This document shows positions 21,413 to 32,729 of a stretch of DNA of 64,000 nucleotides, piece after piece. The stretch is from NCBI GenBank assembly GCA_033085395.1, contig JANQBS010000034.1, positions 62,001-126,000 on the forward strand, in the 5' to 3' direction. The position numbers and the translations under genes were made by a program. Positions within the stretch are counted from its first letter, which is position 1. Every line of letters begins with the position of its first letter. The notes below the pieces were generated by a model. That model made no database searches. It was not told the DNA's origin and saw only the letters and a list, made by a program, of their open reading frames with translations. The stretch comes from Xanthoparmelia taractica (Eukaryota; Ascomycota; Lecanoromycetes; Lecanorales; Parmeliaceae).

Positions 21413-21946
21413 ATGTCCGCAGCCTACGACCGCGAGCAGTACGTTCATCCTTACCTTACCCATCCTCTCTCCCTTCCTCACACCCACTAACCCCCACCCA
21501 CCTGCCCCATAGACAAAACAACACCCGCCTCTCCGAGCTCTCCTCCAAAGTCTCCGCCCTCCGCGGCGTCACAGTCGACATCTACGACAATGCACGGGAC
21601 CAATATGTCATCGACAACAGCGTACGGCCCTCCCCATCCCCCTCCCTCCTTCCCCCTTTCCATTCTCCTCTCTCCTTCCCCCTTTCCGTCCACTCCACCT
21701 ACGCACCCATTTCTTACCACACTCTCACTAATAAACCCCACTACTACCCTCACTAACAAATGCAACAAACAGTCTGAAGTTTTCTCCTCAATGACAACCT
21801 CCATCAAGGGCTCCGCGGGCCGCCTAGGCCGCATGGCGCAGCAAGGGAACAAAGTCGCTATATTCAAATTGGCAGGGATAATAGTAGGGGTGGTGGTGGT
21901 GGTGTGGTGGGGGATGAGCTTTTTGTTCCGGTCCAGAAAGGCTTGA
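21413..21946 (+). CDS. SFT1: Sft1/Bet1-like Golgi v-SNARE
   Basis: Three exons: 21413-21438, 21513-21621 and 21773-21946, giving 102 residues (yeast Sft1 is about 97). The last intron has a CACTAAC branch site. Exon 2 encodes the first half of the SNARE helix (NTRLSELSSKVSALRGVTVD). Exon 3 encodes the second half (SEVFSSMTTSIKGSAGRLGR) and a C-terminal membrane anchor rich in Ile, Val and Trp (IIVGVVVVVWWGMSFLF) with a short RSRKA tail. The protein is tail-anchored in early Golgi membranes and pairs with Sed5-type SNAREs in retrograde intra-Golgi traffic. It is convergent with the ArfGAP gene to its right. The family call is firm; Bet1 is the only close alternative. Confidence 0.88.
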
Positions 21947-22462
21947 TGAGTCGTTTGGACTGGAGACTTTTTTTGGGGGGAGAGGGCGGTGCGGGAATAA
22001 GGGAAAGCAAAAGGAAGATAGGATGTTGAGAAGGGGGTTCTTGGGTACTCCCAGAAAGGATAGGGAGGGGAGGGTGAAGATTATATGGCAGGTCTGAGAT
22101 GTGAGTGTGGAGATTATGATCGTGTTTATGTGTGGGAAGAGCGCTAATGTCTTAAGGTCTTGGGGTTGTGCCACGGAGATACTGTGGTCTACATAGAACA
22201 GTGCGTTACAGAGGCATAGCATGGGGCGAGGAGAGTGTCGCCGCTGTATAAGGTCCAGCATAATATAGTTCAATACGTTTCATCATACTAGGGCAATTGG
22301 AGGACGATCTGAAAGCTACTTGATTCGCTCCTATTACCGGACAAGCATGTCGCTGTTTAATGAGAATGCACTCTGTCTACTATATCCGCTTGTGTACGCC
22401 CTCTAATGGCCTTGAATGCTCATTTATCCCTCGTGAACTTCAATGCCATGGATTTCAACCCT
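21947..22462. terminator. Convergent 3' region of SFT1 and the ArfGAP gene
   Basis: 516 bp between two facing stop codons, so both transcripts must end here. No separate gene seen. Confidence 0.4.
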
Positions 22463-24557
22463 TCACTCCCAGACATTCGAGAACAAATCCTCGCTAGCAC
22501 CGCCAAATGCCCCTCCGCCAGCAGGCTTGTTTTGTACCGGTGGAGGATGGCTTGCAGCAGGAGTTACAGGCGCAGCGCTGCTCCAGCCGCCAAAGTCTTC
22601 ATCAGCGGCAACTTTTGGAGTAGCTTTCGAGGTGCTGCCAAAATCGCTGCCAAACGCCGATGATTGGGTATTCGAAGCAGCAGGCGTACCGCCCCAGGCA
22701 GAGAAGTCTGTAGACATTGGAATCGATGGGTTTCGAGGAGGAGCAGCAGGTTGAGGCTTTGGAGCAGTCATCGTGGCGGAAGGTTCAGGAGTGGCCCATG
22801 CGTCACTAGAGCCCCAGGCGTCATCGTTGTTCGAGAAGCTGGAGAGTGCATTACTAGTAGCTGTTTGAGCGGATGCTGCTGGTTTTGGAGCGGGCTGTGA
22901 AGGTGCAGCAGGTGCAGAGAGGTTAAAGGCTGAATTAATGTACGCGGATGGTGTGGATGCTGGAGCTGGTGCCTGAGCTTTCTTAGAAGCAGTGCTGGGT
23001 GGAGCGGGTTCGGAGAAATGGAAGAGATCATTTGATGCGCTTGTAGTCGTAGGTTTGGTTGACGTAGGGGCTGGAGTAGATGCAAAGCTGAAGTCGCCAA
23101 AATCATTCGAAGCACTTGGGGTCAAGTTAGCTTTGGGTAACTGTGGAGCTTTCGATGCGATTGCTGGTTTTGAAGCTGGCTTAGGATTTGCGTCAAAGAA
23201 GCCTCCACCGCTCAGGGGCGGTGACGTGACTTGCGGAGCTGCGATAGATGATCGCTGAGTAGCTGCGTTGTTGAAGCTTGCGAAAGGATCGGATTTAGGT
23301 TGCTGCTGAGGCTTCGTTGTAGATGGTTGGGGGTTGAAATTCAACCCACTGAAGGCGTCATCTAGACCGCCAATGCTAGACTGCTGCTGAGCTACTGGTG
23401 AGTGCATGCCTCCAAACGATGGTTGCCCTTGAGGCTGCTGTGGAGGTTGAGGTTTGGGAGCTGAAGCATATAATGAGAGTATAGATTGCTTGAGGTCCGG
23501 TCTCGAAGGGACTGCTGGACCAGATGGTGTCGAAGCTGAGCTTGACGGTCTACCAGACGTTGTAGATGGTGGACCGCCAAAGAAGTCAAGACCCAGCAAG
23601 GAGTCGGCAGCTTTAGCTTGCATGGGTGGAGCGGAGGCCTTTGGAGGTGCGGTTCGACTAGGAACATCTGTGGTACTTGGCCTGGCAGGCGGCTCTGGTA
23701 CATCACCGAACAGGTCAATAGGCGGAGCTGCCTTTGGCGCAGGAAGGACCGGATGGCTAGACGTAGATGAAGCCCGCTGTGACGCTCCTCTTTCCAGCTG
23801 AGCTTTCTCTTTGACAAGATTGAGAGGCTGGAATTTGCTTGTCAACTTCGATTGCCTCGTTGGGGTCCGGGACTACCCACGACATCATCGTCCCCTTCTG
23901 CGTCTAGCGTTGCTGGGTCTGGCATTGGCCCATCCATTACCCATCGCTTAGATTCGTATTTCGTCCGTATGAAGTTCTCTATCTTCCTAATAGCCTTTTA
24001 GCAGTGCGTGTAGTTCATGGTAATTGGCGACTTACCCATCAGACGGTACATGTCCGGCTGCCAGCTTCGCCTCCCAGTACCTATTCACGTCAGATTCCGA
24101 CCATAGCTTTCCTAGCCAATTCCGACTGACTTGTTCGCCCTTGAGTTTCCCCAGCGAAGTACGCTCTGTAGCTGCTCGTCCGTCCATGCATCCAGGTCCA
24201 CGGACTTCACCCGGCTAATATGGGTACCCATTCCCCGGTGTATCCCAGAACATCTACAAATAGATTCAGTACCGATGCTGCATGTTCCCAAAAAGCCTAG
24301 GTCATGTCATACCGTATGCACACAAAGACTCCCAGATTCCAGCTCGCCCATCTTGGATCTGTGTGGAGGGATCCTGTCAGCTTCATCCAGGCGATATCTT
24401 ACGTATGAATTCGCTCGCCGACATTATTTCACTTACGCTTGTTCCTTTTGCAGTCTGCGCAGCTCTTGTTGCCTTCGAGCTTGAGTAGAGTCTTGATTGT
24501 TTGCTGATTCTGAGCAGCTCGCTCCGCGGCTGCATTAGGCGGCGCTCTTCTCGACAT
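22463..24557 (-). CDS. ArfGAP protein (Ucp3/Age2 type), 601 residues
   Basis: Six exons: 24437-24557, 24313-24358, 24131-24253, 24036-24080, 23881-23986 and 22463-23827. Introns are 78, 59, 50, 49 and 53 nt, and phases agree throughout. The N-terminus is the ArfGAP zinc finger: CADCKRNK, HPRWASWNLGVFVCIRC, then SGIHRGMGTHISRVKSVDLD with the arginine finger in GIHR, and RWGNSRANKYWEAKL. Exon 6 encodes a long disordered tail rich in Pro, Ser, Ala and Gln with short LDFFGG, DLFGDV, DAWGSSDAW and DLFSNVWE motifs of the kind that bind coat adaptors. It would stimulate GTP hydrolysis by Arf on Golgi or endosomal membranes. The exact subfamily (Age2, Gts1 or Ucp3) is less certain. Confidence 0.9.
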
Positions 24558-25642
24558 GGCTGTAGCACTTCGACTATTAAGAGGTCATGTAGTGGTAAGA
24601 GGGGGAAGTGAGCAGTACTTCATTCACGTTAATGTGAATTTGGAGGCTGCCTTGACTGAATTCAGCGCACAGAGTTGATAGGGCTGAGATTCGATGCAAG
24701 CCGGCCTAACTCCTGATCAGGCCTAGCGTGAGTGCCGCTTAACGTCGACGGCTGAGGCACCTTGCTACTCTGCAGGTCGATCATGCCCACCGGAATGAAC
24801 TATATTCGCCTCACTGCAGATGGGACGATGCTTATGGTGAGGGCCGACGATGTCGGGAGAGATATGATCTAATCACAGGGTATAATCATCCTAGTGCTAA
24901 TGTATTTTGTACGGTACCGGATCCTTCTGCGAATTACTCTAACGTGGAATATCCGAGTATTTTCATTGACGTTGACAAATGCAAGGCTGGGTGGGAATGG
25001 CGTTTGGATCAAGATATCTTCGGGGATGCTGTGAGCAACAACGGCTGCATGATAACAATATGGATAGTGTAGACGAACGATAAGTTAAGTTGGTTACTAA
25101 CATTAGAGAGTTGGCTTCTAGGGACTCTAAACTGTGACTTGTGACCTAATGTATGTGTGCAACGATTGTGAGCCACGTGAGCGTGCATATCTTTTAAAGG
25201 CGTGCCTTCGCCGGAAATTTCAACCACTTTGTCCATTTTGATTGGCCGTTGCCTCGTGTTCAGCGCTCGCAGGGAAACTCGCATCGTAGGTGTGAGCGCA
25301 ACCAAACCTGCAAACTTATGCTGTTGTCTAAGTAGCTTTAACACGAAAGGTACATCGCAGTATCTGAGGCAGGATGGAACATCCAAACAACAGTTCAAGT
25401 ATGCTGGCGCAGAGGCGATCGTACAATGATCCAAAGTGACGCGGATCTCATTGTCCGATCCAGAGGTAAGAAAACTCGCCTATACGAGCATTTCGATGCT
25501 GCTTCACTACACATGGCCACCATTATCTGCTGCAAAAAGTCGTAGCCCTTTAGCGGTCTAAAGGCGGGTCGACATTTTAAGATGAAGACCCGAGAGAGGC
25601 CTATAACATTTCCCCGCCACCGAATTAATTCGAACACAATTC
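24558..25642. other. Intergenic stretch with no supported gene
   Basis: Contains the ArfGAP promoter and the 3' side of the HET gene. A 141-codon frame (25009-25434, minus) has no recognisable domain and is left uncalled. Confidence 0.5.
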
Positions 25643-27595
25643 TCAAATTATAGTGACAATATCGAGTGGATAATCCTTGAAGGCGGAAATATCAGCGCTG
25701 AACGTGCCCATACGCCGAAAGAGGCCGCTGTGTCCAGATGAATCCACGAGTATCAGGCCACCGATTTGCGGAGAGTCGGGTCCATCGCGGTGGTACATGG
25801 CGACACAGCGAACTGGTCTACTATAATTGTCTTCAGCCGTATCAGAATTGCCGTGGGCGGTCTGTATTGGTCCTGTATCAGCCGATGATGGAGCTGCGCC
25901 GAAGCGAATAGTGGGCGAGCTCGACGGATTGAAGGTAGCGGCTCTCAAGATCGTTTCAATGGTCAGCTTCCCGGCCGTCACCTCGCCGTAGGGAAAGTTG
26001 ACAGCCTTTGGGCGTGTTTGCCATTCGACGATTTTGAAGCGATAATACGGCACGCAGACGCTAGCGTCAGCAGCTAGGGGAAACGAGAGGAAGTGAACAT
26101 GTCCATCAAGGGCAGCCCACGACCATGAAGGCGCTCGATACTGGGTTGGTCGCATGAAAAAATATCGGCTGTCCTCGCTGCGCCAGCAGAGTTGCTGCAC
26201 GGCGGATCTGGCCCAGATGCCGGCGAAGTATTCTGGTCCGAAGATGGGTGCGTAGGAGACAGCGAGCGCGGAAAGGGCAGGTAGTTTGTCGCTGGACAGC
26301 GACAACTTGCGGCTTGAATAGCTCATCACAGCTCTCAGCCAATGCTGTAGAATGGGGTGGGGAACATCGGTGTTGACTTGACGGCATATTTGTCTTTGTT
26401 CAGGACCGTCGAGAAGCAAGTTCTGCATGGACGGCAGGCGAGGTGCAGCACTAACGCTTGGAGCATGATAGGATCCGCCCAGGTTACACGTTAATGTGCG
26501 ACATTGCCATTGCAGAGTGTGAGAGGCGTAGATCAATAGACGCGGGGAGAGGATCTGTTCTTGGAAAGCCCAGGCTCGTGTATTTATGGGCTCACGGCTG
26601 TCATCGTACATTATGTGCTCCTGGATATGGACGGCAAAGAACTCCTTCGGACGAAGTCGGCATGGGATGTCGAAACGACTTTGTCCTGACCCAGGCCTGT
26701 CTTTGAGAAAGCCATCTGTGACGGACGGGACACACGCTGCGACAATGGTCATGGCGGCGTTCTTGTAGATTTGATCCATACTCGCAAGCTCCTGATTCAT
26801 GTCGTGTTGCGCAGCTGCTTTGGCGGAATCTTGTATGATGCATAGCGCATCCACCCAGAGATACTTGAAGCCTAAATTTTTGGTTACCTCGATGGCATCC
26901 AGTATCGTCTGTGGTAGCCTCTTAACTTCCAACTCTCTCATCAACGCCTCGATATTGTACGTCGTCAGAACGTAAGATTGATCGGAGCCCCAACAGTAGG
27001 AAAGAGCCAGATAGGAGCCCGTCAATCCCGTAGTAGATCGAAGACGAGGAACGCCTGGCGAACCTACCGGTGCCACCTCGATAACCTTGGACGGTAGATT
27101 AGTGTACATCGACAACTCACCGCAATCTATGTGCTTCGTGCAATGTTGCAACCACTGTGCGATCTGCGAGAATGCTTCCGCTGAATTGACCCTTGACTGT
27201 AGCGGCCGAGCGGTGATGGTTGTGGCGGCGGAGTCGGTATCATCGACGAACAAGTCTAACTCATTGTGCCAGTCACGCGAAGAGCCTTCAGAACAAAAGT
27301 CGATCTCACATTGGTTCAAGCCTTGCGGGGTGGCATTGTCCATCGAGTAGACCTTCTCCAGGATGACCAATAGGTCTGTCGTTGGGGTCCAATTTTTGCG
27401 CCATTGCGGGGTGTTTGGAGACGGCAGGATAGATTCCAAAAAAGCGCACCAGTTGCAAGCACTCTGAGCCGACTGGACAATCCGTGCCCATGTAGTGGTG
27501 TATCTGAAGTCGCAGCTTTCCTGGACCCAAAACTTCTGGATCGCTTCTGTATCGAAGACATCGGTCCAGCAGGCTTCACAGACGAGACTCTGCAT
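25643..27595 (-). CDS. HET-domain protein, intact, 650 residues
   Basis: Single exon. I choose the ATG at 27595 (MQSLVCEACWTDVFDTEA); the longer frame to 27625 starts only with TTG. HET motifs in order: SYLALSYCWGSDQSYVLTT (about 200-218), LPQTILDAIEVTKNLGFKYLW then VDALCIIQD (about 230-260), YKNAAMTIVAA, and INTRAWAFQEQILSPRLL (about 345). The end (RAPSWSWAALDGHVHF) is typical of the HET-6/TOL type. The N-terminus has paired Cys (CEACW, SACNWCAFLE) found in many such proteins. These proteins drive cell death after fusion of incompatible hyphae. Unlike the HET gene at 6-8 kb it has no break, so it is probably functional. Confidence 0.9.
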   Translation of the reverse strand: MQSLVCEACWTDVFDTEAIQKFWVQESCDFRYTTTWARIVQSAQSACNWCAFLESILPSPNTPQWRKNWTPTTDLLVILEKVYSMDNATPQGLNQCEIDFCSEGSSRDWHNELDLFVDDTDSAATTITARPLQSRVNSAEAFSQIAQWLQHCTKHIDCGELSMYTNLPSKVIEVAPVGSPGVPRLRSTTGLTGSYLALSYCWGSDQSYVLTTYNIEALMRELEVKRLPQTILDAIEVTKNLGFKYLWVDALCIIQDSAKAAAQHDMNQELASMDQIYKNAAMTIVAACVPSVTDGFLKDRPGSGQSRFDIPCRLRPKEFFAVHIQEHIMYDDSREPINTRAWAFQEQILSPRLLIYASHTLQWQCRTLTCNLGGSYHAPSVSAAPRLPSMQNLLLDGPEQRQICRQVNTDVPHPILQHWLRAVMSYSSRKLSLSSDKLPALSALAVSYAPIFGPEYFAGIWARSAVQQLCWRSEDSRYFFMRPTQYRAPSWSWAALDGHVHFLSFPLAADASVCVPYYRFKIVEWQTRPKAVNFPYGEVTAGKLTIETILRAATFNPSSSPTIRFGAAPSSADTGPIQTAHGNSDTAEDNYSRPVRCVAMYHRDGPDSPQIGGLILVDSSGHSGLFRRMGTFSADISAFKDYPLDIVTII

Positions 27596-28335
27596 CTTAT
27601 ATCTTGTGGCAAGCGTCCCTGCCAAATATCTATCCTAGGTTACCTGCCTACCTATCCCCAACTGCAGCTGGCCGGAAACCACTGGTAGATGTACCCATCT
27701 TTCATGCTTTGAGGTTACAAGAACAGGGCTGCGCTGAAGGTCGTCAGGATTGCGCATACGCTTTCAGGTGTTTGAACGTTCAGGCTTGAGTGAGTTGTCG
27801 CCAGGACATGGCCATGCACGTAGGGCTGGACCGCTGTCCCGGCTATCTTAAGGGCTTTCAAATTTGGCCGGGGTGGGGCCCCTACTACTTTACTGTAGTA
27901 TCGTCAGTCACCCCGAGGGGCTTCGATCATCAATTCCAATGTAGCTCCTAGCTGACATTTAGGCCTGCTGAAACCCGTTGACGAACATTTCACAATGATT
28001 CGCCAACCTTTCCTTACCTTTGGGTTAGATCAGCTTGTGCTGGGTTTGATGCCGTGTGACAATTGCATGGACTGCAACCTACAATGTCCTTCATGAGCCT
28101 ACTCAAATCTTCATCAAAGATGCCGACGTCGGTCAACTTGCTCGTTGCAACCGCCGGGAACTTGCAAGAGGGTCTGAGCCCTGGGTGTCTGACCAGCGTT
28201 GAGCTTGTTAATGCTTGCTTGTCTTAATCTAATCGAGCAGCACGATGATTAATTTGATGCTGTGATCAGCCAACCCTCTGGCGCAAGATTTTTGAGAAAG
28301 TTCAGATACTTGATATCGAGTGACAAAGGAAGGCA
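27596..28335. other. Intergenic stretch with no supported gene
   Basis: Promoter side of the HET gene. GC-rich palindromic patches such as GGGGTGGGGCCCC near 27872 are present, but nothing I can name. Confidence 0.4.
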
Positions 28336-29482
28336 ATGAATGGCAAGCTTCATGGTACTCCAGTACTGATCAAAGCGCTGCCCTCGCTCTTCCTTTCCTA
28401 CCCACAGTCTTTCCTTTGTATAAAAGATAATGGTGCGATTCTGCCCGAGTTCCATATAGGTGCCACTGCATGGCATTCTGCTCTGGCTAGTTCCTTACTC
28501 CAAAGCGATGCAGATATCTTTAACCGGGTAAGACATTTCCTTACTCCCCGGAGCGCCAGGATGTCAACTCAAACGCAGCTTGTTGGAGGGGGCACGATCA
28601 TTGTATGCAAGGCAAATCTGTCGCGAGATCATCCATATTCTTTTGCAGGCTAATTCATGTTTGTGGCTCATTCATACCCATATGGGCTTAGCTTTTCCAG
28701 GTTCGACTCACCCGTTCTAACCTTTCCATGGCTCGATATGGGACGATAATGCTTTGTACAGGGGCTCAAAGTTGGATTGCGTGTGGTCCGCTATAGGTGG
28801 CCAATCTCAATACGCATCTGCGCTTGGTGGTTTTCGGCCAGACAATACCTTTGCCGGCCATAGCGTAACTGTTTTGCTCGCTTACATTATCAAATATTGC
28901 TCATTACGTATCAGAAGTCTTCGGAGTTCTTCTTGGGTTCAGCGGTTGGCTTTACCGCTGGCTATTCCACGATAGCAATTGGCACAGAGACCGAAGGATC
29001 TCTTGTTGTCCCTGCGAGTAGACCAGCACTCTACATAGTAAAGCCTACGATGCCCATCATTCCTTGTGAGGGCATCGTACTCATCACAGGCTTCTGTGAC
29101 TCAGTAGGACCGACGAGAACCGTGGAGGACTTGGCAGACCTGATAGATGACCTTGTCGATCCGGCCAAGATGCGTATTCCCGCTGATGGAAATATCTCCG
29201 CAGTGACGCCTTTTAGAAAGGGACTCGAGGTAGGCACTCTAGATCCAGAAGTGTGGACGTATTCGGAGATCACACGTAAGCCGGAGCCTAATGCAGAAGA
29301 GCAGATAGTCAGCGCTAGCATCCCCTTATTCATCAAAACCTGATAATAATACGTAGAGAGCTGAAATAAGAGAAGCATATGAGAAGCTTGGAAAACCTAC
29401 TACTGATCTTCGTGAAAATGTGTCTCTGATTTCGGAAGTAGCTTTTAAAGTGTATGGAGAAAGTTGCCTTCCACAAATATAA
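28336..29482 (+). pseudogene. Decayed amidase-signature hydrolase
   Basis: Amidase pieces appear in order. GKLHGTP joins SFLCIKDNGAILPEF across a 45-nt intron. DADIFNR joins LVGGGTIIVCKANLS across a 51-nt intron with GTAAGA. Then come SAIGGQSQYASALGGFRPDN, TFAGHS, GSAVGFTAGYSTIAIGTETE and ASRPALYIVKPTMPIIPCEG. After the stop at 29343 a second frame continues as AYEKLGKPTTDLRENVSLIS. The key loop, normally GGSSSGSA with the cis-Ser and nucleophile, reads KSSEFFLGSA; the bases look like the normal loop with several one-base indels. The first hundred or so residues and the C-terminal part are also missing. The enzyme would have been catalytically dead. Confidence 0.8.
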
Positions 29483-30211
29483 GGCAAGGGACGAATCCCA
29501 CCAGACCAAGAAAGGACCTTGACGTTGCCAGCTTATGATTTCGACACAGGAGATTGAAATCTACCTCAAGCTACTTGAAGGTTCGAAGGTTTATCACTTG
29601 GAGCAATTGATTCAATACAATGGGGAAACCGAATTTCCGTCAAGACTTCTTCGCATGAGGTACCTTCCACTAGGCTAACTTGATATGAACGTTCGCCCGC
29701 ATAGACTTGCTGTATTAGCTGCCGCACACGAACGAGCAAGTGAAACTGATTCAGCGCGTGGGAAGCTACATTCCCAGCAAGATTGTTGTACTCATACAAC
29801 TGCCGATCTTATTACGGACACCATATGCCACTATATCATCATACTATAGTGTAAGGGTATACAGGGAAGAGAAAAAATATAGCTATTTAGAACTTATCTC
29901 TCTTTACGTTCTGAACCTCTCCAGCCAGCATACGAACGTGGAACCCCAATCGCGGCGACAAGATCTTTTTCTTCGACACTGAAGCGCCCGTAGCACGATA
30001 AACCGGGCGTCTTCAGAGAATAGGTATCGAGGCCGCCGACTACTTCGAAAGACATCGACACGATCTCCCAAGTTATCAGGCTTCGAACAAACAAGTCCAG
30101 TATCATTCGATCCCTTAATGTGCCATGGAGATACCCAGCAGCTTCGGCGTGAGGCAGGCATTCACCTAAGAAATTTCGGACATTAGCTTGACCAAGAATG
30201 TCCACATTTCA
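29483..30211. other. No supported gene; possible continuation of the P450 relic on the minus strand
   Basis: A donor at the end of the P450 fragment (GTACGT, minus, about 30240) and an acceptor 60 nt on (branch GCTAATG, TTCTTAG) look like a real intron. The following frame down to about 29894 no longer resembles a P450. Confidence 0.3.
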
Positions 30212-30397
30212 TTATGAGCACGTACAAAGAATGGAATATGGTAGCTCCCCAGGATCGACCGGCCTCAAAGCCGGCAACACAGTGAACCTCCACAGCCGCC
30301 AGCACAACCAAGGACCGAGAAGGAGTGGCGCGAATGGAAAGAACAAGTGATGAACGATCCATTGCCGTACAGCTTGTGGAATGAGAATAACAGCCAT
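30212..30397 (-). pseudogene. Relic N-terminus of a cytochrome P450
   Basis: From 30397 the frame reads MAVILIPQAVRQWIVHHLFF, a membrane anchor with LLLGPWLCWRLWRFTV, then ALRPVDPGELPYSI. A hydrophobic anchor followed by a Pro-rich hinge and an 'ELPYWIP'-type motif is typical of microsomal P450s. A similar REPRELLYWILG occurs at the start of the neighbouring P450 pseudogene, so the two may derive from a tandem pair. The rest of the protein is absent. Confidence 0.5.
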
Positions 30398-30889
30398 AAT
30401 TTGACTGGAATATCGAGAACTTGGAAGCTCTAGAGCAATTAAAGTACCTGGCTTTTTCCCCTCTGCAACCACACCTTTACTCTTTGTCTATAGGGGTATG
30501 GCTTGACATGGCAGAGTACCTCTGATTTCGAAACAGAGCATGAAATGGGAGCGATCAGCCGTCATCCAAGCCCACAAGGCTCTGCTACAAAGTCATTGAG
30601 CTGTCACGCATAAGGGAGGAGGGTGTCAAGTCCCTCACTCCTCAACGCATGCTTCTCTGGATGCGCGGAGATTTGTAGGCCTCTTATGCTCTAGAGAGCT
30701 GAATAGTGTCGGCACAGGGCGATGATAGATTGGAAGAGGACTACAATCACACATCAATAGTACGCGCACCTGCTAACTCTATCGTAATCCATGTTTGGAA
30801 TGAGCACATGGTTTCAGCCTCAGCACCTTGTTTCCCAGGCTTGCTTTCTCTGTATCAAGCGTTGGGAACTTCATGCTCTGGTTTAAAGC

Positions 30890-32681
30890 CAAGCTGACAT
30901 ATGGAACCGGCATAAAGCGAGCGCAATGGAAACAAGTACCTCTCGCTTAGCCACATAACGGCCAGGGCAGTAAGTGGACCACCACCAAACGGTCGAAAAC
31001 TTGGACCTTCACTCAAGCTTTCATCTCTTAGGAAGCGTTCAGGGTCGAAGTCGTCGGCATTGTCAGGGAAGATTTTCTTGTTGACATGTAGTTGGCGAGA
31101 AGGTAGTAAGACCTTACCGCCTGCATGATGTATTGCTTCTCCTAGAAGCGTCGCAGATCCAACTGTACGTATTGACGCTGAAGCAGTGGTCAGGTGAAGG
31201 ACTTCGTTGTAGAACGTCATCAGGCGAGGACATTGATCTAATCGAGATACCAGGCCAGACTCCCCATCACCGATGGCTGATCTTATCTCTGCCTTGATAG
31301 TTGCGTAGAGTAAAGGTTTGAACAGGAGGTATGCCATTAACCAAAAGCAAAGCATGTAGGCATTACTCAAAATTCTATGAGTGATGAGCTTGAAATGTAT
31401 CATCCTTGATTACGGGAATCCTTAAAGTGTTCGGGTAGACTTACACCCACACAAGGGAAGATATCATAGCGGCAAGATCATCGACATCAATACCAACTTT
31501 CGTCGTATCGGTTTCCAGCTTCTGGATTAACCGGGCTCCCTCGGGCCTTTGGTCCTTTATTAACCCGAGATTAGCCTCAACTCCCGCTACCAGGTTGCCT
31601 TTCCGGTCATGGATATTCTTCGATACACTTCGAGGATACTTTATATGTGAGTTTCCAGCTTTCATCATCAAATGCTGCAAAATATTCCAGCAATCGAGAC
31701 TCCAATTCTAGTAGCCGGTTCCCAAACAACGCTCTAATCACAGCCTTCAATAGTACATCACGAGTCCACTCAAGGAGGGAGAACGTTCGTGTAATGTGCA
31801 ATGTGTTAGTAGTCGGCTTATTTAGAAGCTTGTCCCATTAAATGGATGAGCTAATGAGGCTGAGGACTCTTTCCCATAGGACATCCAGATGATTACCAGG
31901 TAGCCACTGTTTCCTATAGTAGTCATCTCCAGCATGTGCTAGCGCTTTGTGTGGACGATTTGGATCCTCATCCTTGTCTGTAGTCTTCCACAACCTTGCA
32001 ATGCCACCCTCGCTGACACTGACGGATTGAAAGACATCTCTAACGCATTCGTCAAGTGTGAGAGTTTTGGAATGCTTGTAAATATCTGTCACATCTTGCG
32101 GCGAGGTCACAATGTAAAGCCGTTGTCCGGCTACCGTCAGCGCAAAGGGTTCTCGGGGATCTCGAAAATACACTCTGGACTAGGTTGAAAAAGAGATACT
32201 GTTGGTAGGTAGCCAATATTTTGCTTACCTTGCTCTCGTGAAGTTGCCTTCTGTGTTCTTGAAAAAGCTGATGCATGGCCTGAAGCAGTTGAATTGAGAT
32301 GTTCAGGGTAGAGCGCAAGTCTAGCATCATACCTAATACTACACGTTACACAATTTAGTCATAGGCTGGACAACCAAAAGAGAAGCTCATCTTACCAAGG
32401 ATCCAGTACAGTAACTCCCTAGGTTCTCTGTGTTGCGAAGCAGGCTTAATGGCAAATGTCCAAAAGCGCCATGATAGTTTACAGCAAATGCGAAGAAGGT
32501 CAAAGGCGAAAAAATCCACGCTGTTTTCTGTCTTTGGGTAGGTGGGCAGCACGCCCTGAAACAATGGTGTGAACATGTCTCTCTGGGCCAGGAGTGGCTT
32601 CCACTCCAAAGGTTGAGGGAAATTTTGGTGGTCGAGATTGAGGTAAAGATTGCAGAAGTAGGCTACAATTACAGGCTTCAA
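30890..32681 (-). pseudogene. Decayed cytochrome P450
   Basis: A full-length P450 can be followed through broken frames: REPRELLYWILG near 32400, RDPREPFALTVAGQRLYIVT at 32170, an alcohol-binding loop block, HLTTASASIRTV (K helix region), FPDNADDFDPERFL, and SFRPFGGGP at the heme loop. After FGGGP the frame is wrong. The neighbouring frame reads YCPGRYVAKREV, which contains the heme-ligand Cys, so one base is lost at about 30969-30975. Further damage includes an in-frame TAA at 31838-31840 and a frameshift near 31645. Several introns with good signals remain. The original enzyme would have been an ER-bound monooxygenase; the substrate is unknown. Confidence 0.8.
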
Positions 32682-32729
32682 CCTTGCGATAGTTGCGGGT
32701 GCAGCAAGTTTGGGGTAGGGTCACATTCT

